Shown here: in pieces, positions 1 through 6,014 of the stretch
Position numbering within the stretch: position 1 is the stretch's first letter
Layout: the number at the start of each line of letters is the position of its first letter
Assembly: GCA_002368865.1 (NCBI GenBank)
Contig: DFDT01000054.1
Span: 1,611 to 31,521 of the forward strand
Reading direction: 5' to 3'
DNA: 29,911 nt
Origin: Lachnospiraceae bacterium UBA3821
Lineage (GTDB): Bacteria; Bacillota; Clostridia; Lachnospirales; Lachnospiraceae
The notes under the pieces: generated by a model
Told to the model about the DNA's origin: nothing
The model's database searches: none
Seen by the model: the letters and a program-made list of their open reading frames with translations, nothing else
Program-made: the position numbers and the translations under genes

Positions 1-139
1 TTGGGGGCGGGATCACGATGGTGAAAGGGGTCTTCGAGTGATCCACCTCGGCATGAAAATATTTGTTGTTCATCCATTTTTCGTAAAGTCTGTCCTCAAT
101 CCCTTTGGGATCATAGGTCTTTGCAAGTTCTTTGCTCAT
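1..139 (-). CDS. valS: Valyl-tRNA synthetase, N-terminal 46 residues (cut by window edge)
   Basis: Cytoplasmic class I aminoacyl-tRNA synthetase that charges tRNA-Val with valine. Only the first 46 codons are inside the window. The visible protein begins MSKELAKTYDPKGIEDRLYE and runs up to a PPP that in ValS directly precedes the HIGH-region motif, so the catalytic signature lies just outside. The start at 139 is supported by AAGGAG six bases upstream. A T-box leader (165-487) precedes it, which is the expected control for an aminoacyl-tRNA synthetase in Firmicutes and agrees with the identification. The family call rests on the N-terminal consensus plus the leader; another class I synthetase of the Ile/Leu/Val group is the only serious alternative. 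Confidence 0.9.
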   Translation of the reverse strand, partial: MSKELAKTYDPKGIEDRLYEKWMNNKYFHAEVDHSKTPFTIVIPPP

Positions 140-164
140 TGGGTTCTCCTTCCTGAATCCTCTC

Positions 165-206
165 AAAATAAAACAGCCCTCTGCGGACACAGATCCGCAA
201 AGGGCG
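165..206 (-). terminator. Intrinsic terminator of the valS T-box
   Basis: On the minus strand CGCCCTTTGCGGA pairs with TCCGCAGAGGGCT around a short loop (176-206) and is followed by TGTTTTATTTT (165-174). It competes with the antiterminator that uses the T-box sequence at 214-228. Confidence 0.88.
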
Positions 207-487
207 TCAGTAACGCGGTACCACCTTTGTTCACAGGCACTTTCGCCTGCCTCAAATGTTGTCCTGTAACGGGGACAGATCGGGAACACTTACTTGGCTT
301 TTCGTCAGCTGTCTGCAGCCTCCAGACATACGTCACATTCTCCGTTGGGCATTCCGGCTCGCAAGCTACCTTCTGCATCCTGTCCCTTCAAGCAGTCTCT
401 CAGCTCCGCCCTGCGGCAACCGCTCTCTCTGGCAAGGGGTCATGCATACTCCTCTTGGTCATCGCCTTTGTTTTTCAACAATATAGT
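165..487 (-). promoter_or_regulatory. T-box leader of valS (tRNA-sensing riboswitch)
   Basis: The transcript reading from 487 down to 165 has the parts of a T-box. A GAGGAGTA stretch near 445-452 matches the Stem I AGTA loop-E side. The near-invariant AAAGGTGGTACCGCG box lies at 214-228, and an intrinsic terminator follows at 165-206. A GTA triplet (367-369) after a GAA in the 3' side of Stem I is a plausible specifier codon for valine, matching the downstream gene. In this family, uncharged tRNA-Val pairs with the specifier and with the T-box bulge and stabilises the antiterminator, which lets transcription continue into valS. The leader accounts for the otherwise gene-free interval 140-525. 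The T-box call is firm; the exact specifier is inferred by eye. Confidence 0.93.
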
Positions 488-489
488 CT

Positions 490-518
490 ATAATAGGGGA
501 TGATCCCAAGTTTGTCAA
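490..518 (-). promoter_or_regulatory. Vegetative (sigma-A) promoter of the valS leader
   Basis: A perfect -35 TTGACA (513-518) and a -10 TATTAT (490-495) are separated by exactly 17 bases, placing the transcript start near 483 at the head of the T-box. The -35 begins only about 8 bases after the stop codon of the upstream gene at 526, and no terminator separates them. Confidence 0.88.
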
Positions 519-525
519 GTGGTCG

Positions 526-1782
526 TCAAGCCTTTTTGTGAAACCTGATTATAGCCGACGGCGCATCGAGGATCCTGTCACGCCCCACCAGCTCACCGTC
601 CACATACTCCAGACTGCTGAGTGCCTGCAATTCATAGATCGCAGGGTCCTGATCCACGATCCTGTAATGATTCTTTGGAGCAGAATCCCCCTTGGAACGC
701 AGTACATGCACCTCTGTCACACAGTCGTTGATATCCAACGTATCCCCGTCAAAGATCAGTCTGAGACATCCTTTCTCATCCTCCCAGGTGCCCTCCAGTT
801 CCGCCAGGATCTCATCCACAATATCATAATTTCCATAGCGGGAATTCTCTGTCTGCTCCAGGGTTTCCGCACTCTCGCCGGTAATCGGAAAGACTTTTGT
901 CATCTCCAGTTTCCCGTCATGATAAAACAGCTCCGTCAACTCAGCGTAATCCGAATCCGCCTTCTGATAGCGCATGCCACGATCCTCCAGTATGAGCCGG
1001 ATGCCGCCGTTTCGAAATTCTTTGCGAAAATAAGTCTGCAAAACGGGCTCGTTCCTCCAGAGCACCGTGATACACGGATCTTCGATCTCGATGCGGGTGC
1101 CGATCACGCCCTGCACTTCCCAGTTTCCGTCCAGATCCTTGACCTCTTCCATGTGATAACTCAGCTTTAGCTGCTCATCTACTTCCACACAGATCCGCCG
1201 CATCGGCTCCGGACAGATGGGCGAATCCCCCGTAAGCAGGGCCGTTCCTTTTCCCGGTCTCAGTGGACATAGCTCGTAGGTAACGTCATATCCCGCACCG
1301 CACAACTGCTCATGATCCGCCCGGTAATAATGCCTCCTGCTGAACCAGGTAAAGACTCCCTTACATTCCATATGCAGCTGCCAGGTTGGTCCGCCGCCGT
1401 CAAAGGAATGCACCGATACAGACCCTGTCTGCGCCGTTCCTTCCCAATAAGCCGCGAGATATCGCTTCAGATCGGCAAACAGCATCTTCTCTTTCTCCGG
1501 CAGCTCCCTGTCCCTTGAGATACGATAGGTCTCCTCCCCGTATGCAACAGTCACCGCATCCGCCTCACAGGCAGCATCCGCCGTTTCTTTTCCGGGAAGT
1601 TCCGCCCATGCTTCCGCTTCATACGGTTCCATCAAAATATCCAGACTCCTAAGTGCATTCAGCGCCACTGTTTTTTTCTCACCATCGAGAGAAAGCACCG
1701 CATTCTCTCTTTCCTCTGTTATCTTCCACTCCGCACCGTCTGCGGCGGAATAATAGGTACAACTCTTCACCTCTTTGATCAC
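526..1782 (-). CDS. Unrecognised 418-aa protein
   Basis: I do not recognise this family. The protein is soluble-looking, acidic and rich in Glu/Asp and aromatic residues, with no signal peptide, membrane segment or obvious catalytic motif. The C-terminal third (about residues 310-415) has the look of a small beta-rich domain (stretches such as GTWEDEKGCLRLIFDGDTL). The start is GTG at 1782, with GGAGG eight bases upstream. The ATG one base earlier is out of frame and meets TGA immediately. The gene ends 8 bases before the valS promoter, and no terminator is visible, so its transcript may run into the valS T-box. It is divergent from the GGDEF gene at 1955. Length and codon use look like a real gene. 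Confidence 0.8.
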   Translation of the reverse strand: MIKEVKSCTYYSAADGAEWKITEERENAVLSLDGEKKTVALNALRSLDILMEPYEAEAWAELPGKETADAACEADAVTVAYGEETYRISRDRELPEKEKMLFADLKRYLAAYWEGTAQTGSVSVHSFDGGGPTWQLHMECKGVFTWFSRRHYYRADHEQLCGAGYDVTYELCPLRPGKGTALLTGDSPICPEPMRRICVEVDEQLKLSYHMEEVKDLDGNWEVQGVIGTRIEIEDPCITVLWRNEPVLQTYFRKEFRNGGIRLILEDRGMRYQKADSDYAELTELFYHDGKLEMTKVFPITGESAETLEQTENSRYGNYDIVDEILAELEGTWEDEKGCLRLIFDGDTLDINDCVTEVHVLRSKGDSAPKNHYRIVDQDPAIYELQALSSLEYVDGELVGRDRILDAPSAIIRFHKKA

Positions 1783-1954
1783 ATCCGCGTCCTCCGTTCT
1801 CTCTTTTCCAGTTTATTTTACCTCATCATGCGGCAAATGAGAAGATACCTTGGGTATTTTTTCTGTCATTTTCATGAAAACAGTAGAATTTTTTCACAAT
1901 TTATGATATGATCATACTGTTAATATTGTTTGATCTTTTAAGTGGGGAACTGCT

Positions 1955-3322
1955 ATGGAGCAATTTCAGAAATATTCACTTATTGTAGATAAAAATATGT
2001 CTGTCATCAGTGCCGGGGAGTTATTTTTGAGCTATATCGGCAAGAGCAAACTCGGCAATCTGGATCAGGTTGTCCCTCCGCAGGACATGATCCAATTGAA
2101 AAACGCCGTGTTCGCCATAGATCCCGGCGCTTTGGGGCTGACCTGTTTTCGCATCCGCACCTCCAACGGTAAACTGAACTGGATCGCGGCAAATGTGAAA
2201 AAGGATGAAGAGCAGGAAGATATGATCAGTATGGAGTTAAGTGACATCCAGACGTTGAAGGAGGATGACACCACTTCGCGCATTGATCCCATGACCGGAC
2301 TTTTGAATAAGCAGACCATCACGGATTATGCCATCAGCCTCACCCAGGTGAACCCAAAGAAGCGTTTTTATTTCTGCCTGATGGATATCGATCACTTTAA
2401 AAATGTGAATGATGCCTTTGGGCATATGAAAGGCGACGAAGTCATCACCGATGTAGCACATATCATTCGGGATTGTGTGGGAACAAACGGCCTTGTGGGG
2501 CGTATCGGCGGCGATGAGTTTATGCTGGTTTTGGAGCGGGTGGACACGAAGCCCAAGGTCAGAGAAGTGCTTTCTTCCGTCCGCGAGACTGTGGAGGAGA
2601 AATATAAGACTATGCCGGAAGGCATGAATATCACCGTTTCCATCGGTACTGCTTTTTATCCTGATTTTGCGGATGATTACGATGCTCTGTTCAAGCTAAC
2701 GGATAAAATGCTTTATCTCGCCAAGCAAAAAGGGCGAAACCGCTATATCATTTACACCCCGGAGATCCACGGAAATCTCAATGAGGATGCAAAAGTCGCC
2801 GCTCCTAAACATCAATCGGTGTCGGAGAGTGTAAAACTGAAGCTGATGTTACGGCTGATGTCCCATTTTCTGCATATGACGGACATTCCGATTCGGGTGG
2901 CGCTGGAAGATGTTTTGATCGCTTATGATCTGGATGAAGCCTTTATCTTTTACAATGGGCTCAACAAATGCCGCTACGGGATCGGCCGGGTGGAGCTGGA
3001 GGGCGATAATTTTGAGGTGGAAGACCGCCAAGGCAGCATGACCATCCTGGAAACACCGGAATTCCAGCAATTGTTTGACGAAAACGGAATTGCAATCCTC
3101 AATCTGTTTAACCTGAATAAGGAAAAGCACAAAGAGATCATGGAATATATGGAACAGAACGGAAGACGCTTTATGGTGGTCTATCACATGACGGAGGGAC
3201 GCAAAACCGGCTATGTGGTGTTTACCAATGAGCGTGAGAATTCAAGAAGACTCTCCGAATCGGATATTCTGGATCTGATCTACATAGGCCGCATGATCGA
3301 GATCACAAGTTCAGACAGATAA
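1955..3322 (+). CDS. GGDEF-domain diguanylate cyclase with N-terminal PAS-like and C-terminal GAF-like regions
   Basis: Predicted cytoplasmic enzyme making cyclic di-GMP from two GTP. Residues 1-100 resemble a PAS sensor fold. Residues 111-270 are the GGDEF domain: DPMTGLLNK (111-119), DIDHFKNVND (144-153) and an intact GGDEF at 185-189. The RxxD inhibitory I-site expected five residues before GGDEF is missing (GTNG there), so product feedback through that site is unlikely. Residues 290-450 form an additional alpha/beta region that may be a degenerate GAF domain; I cannot name it firmly. There are no membrane segments, so the input signal is probably cytoplasmic. The upstream ribosome site is weak (GTGGGG). 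The gene converges on degV with only 7 bases between the stop codons. Confidence 0.92.
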   Translation: MEQFQKYSLIVDKNMSVISAGELFLSYIGKSKLGNLDQVVPPQDMIQLKNAVFAIDPGALGLTCFRIRTSNGKLNWIAANVKKDEEQEDMISMELSDIQTLKEDDTTSRIDPMTGLLNKQTITDYAISLTQVNPKKRFYFCLMDIDHFKNVNDAFGHMKGDEVITDVAHIIRDCVGTNGLVGRIGGDEFMLVLERVDTKPKVREVLSSVRETVEEKYKTMPEGMNITVSIGTAFYPDFADDYDALFKLTDKMLYLAKQKGRNRYIIYTPEIHGNLNEDAKVAAPKHQSVSESVKLKLMLRLMSHFLHMTDIPIRVALEDVLIAYDLDEAFIFYNGLNKCRYGIGRVELEGDNFEVEDRQGSMTILETPEFQQLFDENGIAILNLFNLNKEKHKEIMEYMEQNGRRFMVVYHMTEGRKTGYVVFTNERENSRRLSESDILDLIYIGRMIEITSSDR

Positions 3323-3329
3323 ATCCGGA

Positions 3330-4166
3330 TCAGATGGTGACAATCACGCCGCCGTCGCTGGCGTAAAGACTGCTCACACCTCTGGTATCCATAAGGATGC
3401 ACTCTTTCACGGAGATTTTTGCCAGAACGATATCCCGCACAAGTTCGGCTCTCTCCGGTGCATTGCAGTGCGTGATGATCAGTCTTCTGTCTGCCGGATC
3501 CGGCATCTCCTGTATCGTCAGATCCGCCATCTTTGCAAGTGCTTTCTTGATCCCTATTGTCTGACCGCGCTGCACGATCGTGCCGCGGTCCCCTGCCATG
3601 ATAGGTTTGATATTCAGAGTTGTAGCCACCAACGCTTTCACACGGGACAAGCGTCCGTTTTTGCGCAACGCTTCCAGGCTGTCCAGAACAAAGTACGTAT
3701 GAACCGTACTCCGAAACCGTTCAATCTGTTCCACGATCTCCGCAAAAGGAAGCCCCTGTTCTTCCAGTTCGATCAGCTTCAGCATCATCTGCGTTTCCCC
3801 GCCGCTGGCGGACTCGGAATCCACCACATGAATATCCTTTTCCCCGTACTTCTCGCAGTATAGGTTTTTGGCAAGACAGGCACTGTTATGACTGCCGCTC
3901 AGATGGGAGGACAAAGTGATCACGTAAATATGATCCACCTTGGCCTGATAAGACTCCATATAGCGTTCGGGAGAAGGACACGCCGATCTGGGACAGAGCG
4001 GACATGCCGCAACCTTGGCCAGGAAATCCGCCTGATCAAAGGTCTCGTCATCGACGATCACATCGTCCCCTACCTCCAGCGTAAGCGGTACGATCTCAAA
4101 CCTCTCATCCCCTTTATATTGTTCCGGCAGTTCCCCGCAACTGTCCATAATGATCTTATAGCTCAT
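3330..4166 (-). CDS. DegV family fatty-acid-binding protein (FakB-like)
   Basis: 278-aa DegV-fold protein. In characterised members (FakB) it holds a fatty acid for phosphorylation by the FakA kinase; the fatty acid sits between the two lobes. Family signs are the N-terminal YKIIMDSCGELP, the ITLSSHLSGSHNSA segment, the VVDSESASGG strand-turn, LRKNGRLSRVKA and NIKPIMAGDRGTI. The segment usually reading TSQPSP is CPRSACPSP here, preceded by CPLC, giving an unusual cysteine cluster. I chose the ATG at 4166, preceded by AAGGGG ten bases upstream, over a TTG three codons earlier. No fakA is in view. Lipid specificity cannot be read from the sequence. Confidence 0.92.
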   Translation of the reverse strand: MSYKIIMDSCGELPEQYKGDERFEIVPLTLEVGDDVIVDDETFDQADFLAKVAACPLCPRSACPSPERYMESYQAKVDHIYVITLSSHLSGSHNSACLAKNLYCEKYGEKDIHVVDSESASGGETQMMLKLIELEEQGLPFAEIVEQIERFRSTVHTYFVLDSLEALRKNGRLSRVKALVATTLNIKPIMAGDRGTIVQRGQTIGIKKALAKMADLTIQEMPDPADRRLIITHCNAPERAELVRDIVLAKISVKECILMDTRGVSSLYASDGGVIVTI

Positions 4167-4204
4167 GTCTATCAAACCCCTTGATGTAGTTTTGGATACT
4201 ACTT

Positions 4205-4233
4205 ATACTAGCACACATTATCTTGTGCGTAAA
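4205..4233 (-). promoter_or_regulatory. Candidate promoter of the degV gene
   Basis: TTTACG (4228-4233) and TAGTAT (4205-4210) are separated by 17 bases, each matching 4 of 6 consensus positions, about 40 bases upstream of the degV start. It is divergent from the promoter region of the DUF5721 gene. Confidence 0.4.
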
Positions 4234-4240
4234 GTAGTTA

Positions 4241-4269
4241 TTTCCTTTTTTTCTCTTTTCGTGTATACT
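4241..4269 (+). promoter_or_regulatory. Candidate promoter of the DUF5721 gene
   Basis: A good -10, TATACT (4264-4269), lies 33 bases before the ATG. The -35 position 17 bases further up reads TTTCCT, which is weak, so only the -10 carries real weight. Confidence 0.38.
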
Positions 4270-4301
4270 AAAGAGCGAAATGTCAATTGACGGAGGTTTC
4301 T

Positions 4302-4793
4302 ATGATCGCACTGGAAATAATATCTGTGAAAAATTTCATGAAACATCTGCTCTCCGCAGAAACCTTCGACGATTTTCTGCTGGAGGAATGCACCATCAGT
4401 ACAAGTAATACTTATACCATTGACGGTCATATGAATCCGGATTTCTTTCCGCCCGAGGAACGCACGCCGGATCAGCTCCCCTATGCTTTTCGCCCATGGA
4501 GCGAACTGAAGGGGCTGTGTTTTGATCTGATCAAGGGAAAATATACGCCGCTGTTTTTTAAATTTGTATTGCAATTAAAGCCGGAAAAGGCCGCCGAACT
4601 GATCCAGAATGCCGAGGATGCCGCCCGAATGAAGGCTCTGGTCCTGAACATCCGCTATGACGGCAACAAAGTTCTCCTGACAACCGGCACCTCCTATACC
4701 ACTTTCGTTATGAGCAAGGAGATTGATCTCAGTTGGGACCGGTACCTCTGCCGCTATTTAGAAGAAAAGGGAATCGGGTATGAGAAACTCTGA
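4302..4793 (+). CDS. DUF5721 family protein (function unknown)
   Basis: 163-aa soluble protein that I recognise as the DUF5721 type found in Lachnospiraceae. Characteristic parts are an N-terminal helix with KNFMKHLLSAETFDDFLLEE, a central HMNPDFFPPEE and a C-terminal KEIDLSWDRYL. No enzymatic motif is visible and no function is known to me. The ATG at 4302 has GGAGG five bases upstream and is preferred over the TTG at 4287, which would place the ribosome site inside the gene. The stop codon lies inside a long inverted repeat (4773-4810) that probably ends transcription from both sides. Confidence 0.82.
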   Translation: MIALEIISVKNFMKHLLSAETFDDFLLEECTISTSNTYTIDGHMNPDFFPPEERTPDQLPYAFRPWSELKGLCFDLIKGKYTPLFFKFVLQLKPEKAAELIQNAEDAARMKALVLNIRYDGNKVLLTTGTSYTTFVMSKEIDLSWDRYLCRYLEEKGIGYEKL

Positions 4794-4810
4794 GTTTTCT
4801 CATACCCGAT
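4773..4810. terminator. Bidirectional terminator hairpin overlapping the DUF5721 stop codon
   Basis: ATCGGGTATGAGAAA pairs almost perfectly with TTTCTCATACCCGAT across a short CTCTGAG-type loop. On the minus strand it is followed by CCCTTTTCTT. It lies between the converging DUF5721 (stop at 4793) and spoVAE (stop at 4828) genes, so it probably ends both transcripts. The last codons and the TGA of DUF5721 are part of the stem. Confidence 0.78.
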
Positions 4811-4827
4811 CTTATTTGTGATCATGA

Positions 4828-5184
4828 TCACTGTCTCATTTTCGGTTTAAAAAAGAAGCTTGCCAGATAGCCGAAGATCAATGCTGCACTGGTCCCCGCC
4901 GCTCCGGCTTTCAGTCCTCCCGTAAATACGCCCAGGAGTCCCTGCTCATTGACAGCCTCTTTCACACCTTTCATCAACACATTTCCAAACCCGAGAAGCG
5001 GCACACTGGCCCCGGCTCCGGCATATTCCTGAAAGGGTGCATACAATCCGAACGCACTGATCACCGCCCCTGCCACCACCAGCAGCACCATGATGCGCCC
5101 CGGCATAAGCTTCGTCTTTTCCATCAGAATCTGTACCAGCAGGCAGATCAGCCCGCCAACCCAGAAAGCATTCACATAATCCAT
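4828..5184 (-). CDS. spoVAE: Stage V sporulation protein AE (SpoVAE/SpoVAEb)
   Basis: 118-aa membrane subunit of the SpoVA channel, which moves calcium dipicolinate into the forming spore and out during germination in the spore inner membrane. It matches the family in length and sequence: an N-terminal DYVNAFWVGGLICLLVQIL segment, three to four hydrophobic helices, the conserved GFGNVLMKGVKEAV region and the TGGLKAGAAGTSAA near the C-terminus. ATG at 5184 has GGGAG seven bases upstream. It follows ridA after 85 bases carrying a sigma-G-like promoter match (5246-5275) and three 13-bp repeats. In Bacillus and most Clostridia it sits directly behind spoVAD; here two other genes intervene. Confidence 0.94.
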   Translation of the reverse strand: MDYVNAFWVGGLICLLVQILMEKTKLMPGRIMVLLVVAGAVISAFGLYAPFQEYAGAGASVPLLGFGNVLMKGVKEAVNEQGLLGVFTGGLKAGAAGTSAALIFGYLASFFFKPKMRQ

Positions 5185-5205
5185 TTTTCTACTCCCTTTT
5201 CTGAA

Positions 5206-5244
5206 AACTTCTTATCAAAGCTTCTTATCAAAACTTCTTACCAG
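5206..5244 (-). repeat. Three tandem 13-bp repeats in the spoVAE leader
   Basis: The plus strand reads AACTTCTTATCAA, AGCTTCTTATCAA and AACTTCTTACCAG back to back (3 x 13 bp). They sit between the candidate start of transcription and the spoVAE ribosome site, in the 5' untranslated region. No function can be read from the sequence. Confidence 0.8.
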
Positions 5245-5245
5245 A

Positions 5246-5275
5246 GAGTATGGACCAAAATGCCCCAAATTATAC
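5246..5275 (-). promoter_or_regulatory. Candidate forespore (sigma-G-like) promoter of spoVAE
   Basis: On the minus strand GTATA (5271-5275) and CATACTC (5246-5252) are 18 bases apart. The published sigma-G pattern is gHATR, 17-18 bases, then cATnHTA, so the -35 fits fully and the -10 differs only in its last base. The -35 overlaps the ridA stop codon. Confidence 0.5.
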
Positions 5276-5644
5276 TTCCGCGATTACCTCAACCTCACAG
5301 AGCACATTCTTGGGAAGGGTCTTGACTGCCACACAGCTTCTCGCCGGCTTCTCCGTAAAATATTTGCCGTAAATCTCGTTGAATGTCCCAAAATCGTTCA
5401 TATCAGCAAGAAAACAGGTTGTCTTCACCACCCGGCTGTAATCGGTTCCTGCCGCCTCAAGAATTGCCCCGATGTTCTTCATCACCTGCTCCGTCTGCGC
5501 CACGATCCCTTCCGCTTCAATCGCGCCGTTTGCAGGATTGATTGCAATCTGTCCGGATGCAAACAAAAGATTTCCTGTAATGATTCCCTGAGAATACGGT
5601 CCGATCGCTGCCGGAGCCTTATCCGTCGCCACTTTTTTCAACAT
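5270..5644 (-). CDS. ridA: RidA family reactive enamine/imine deaminase
   Basis: 124-aa cytoplasmic trimeric protein of the YjgF/YER057c/UK114 family. Members hydrolyse reactive 2-aminoacrylate and related enamines released by PLP enzymes, giving keto acids and ammonia. It has the full family length and marks: GPYSQGI at residues 16-22, LLFASGQI, and the C-terminal PARSCVAVKTLPKNVLCEVE, which holds the substrate-carboxylate arginine and the conserved C-terminal glutamate. The start at 5644 has GGAGG nine bases upstream. It lies 42 bases after the small unknown gene and 85 bases before spoVAE, in the same direction, inside what is normally an unbroken spoVA operon. The link with sporulation is positional only. 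Confidence 0.94.
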   Translation of the reverse strand: MLKKVATDKAPAAIGPYSQGIITGNLLFASGQIAINPANGAIEAEGIVAQTEQVMKNIGAILEAAGTDYSRVVKTTCFLADMNDFGTFNEIYGKYFTEKPARSCVAVKTLPKNVLCEVEVIAEV

Positions 5645-5686
5645 AATGCGTGCCCTCCTAAAAAGTATTCTTTCTGAAATTGAATT

Positions 5687-5929
5687 TTAATCGACTTCAG
5701 GCTCGTCAAATTCTGCCGTCACATAGAATCCTCTCGCGTTTTCAATGATATCCGCCACCCTGCCCTGTTTGCTTACCAGTCGCTTATTAAAAGGAATGTT
5801 CGCTGACATGGCAAGGGAAGGATCGATCGTATAATAGTAATTGCTGGGAAGCAGTCCTTCCGTAACCGTAATTTCCTGACCCACCTCCAAAAGACCGGGG
5901 CGTTCCATTTTAAATTCCATTTTCCGCAT
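5687..5929 (-). CDS. Small unknown protein (80 aa) between spoVAD and ridA
   Basis: An 80-aa protein beginning MRKMEFKMERPGLLEVGQEI, with no membrane segment or signal peptide and an acidic C-terminus (EFDEPEVD). I do not recognise a named family. The short GLLEVGQEITVTEGL-type stretch and the NARGFYVTAEF end suggest a small beta-rich fold, perhaps one that binds a partner. The frame stays open to 6082, but the ATG at 5929 has GGAGG four bases upstream, whereas the extension would overlap spoVAD and has no ribosome site, so I take the short form. It starts 85 bases after the spoVAD stop and probably shares its transcript. Confidence 0.7.
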   Translation of the reverse strand: MRKMEFKMERPGLLEVGQEITVTEGLLPSNYYYTIDPSLAMSANIPFNKRLVSKQGRVADIIENARGFYVTAEFDEPEVD

Positions 5930-6014
5930 ACTGCCTCCTGCTTCGCTGTGAGCTTCCATCTGAACAGCGGCCTTTTTGTCACATGACTTATTGTAACAGT
6001 ATTCGGTTTTGATT

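Noticed and set aside
38..493. 151-codon plus-strand frame across the valS leader
   Set aside because: It is the reverse side of the T-box, whose structure and promoter on the minus strand fully explain the sequence; the frame has no family likeness.
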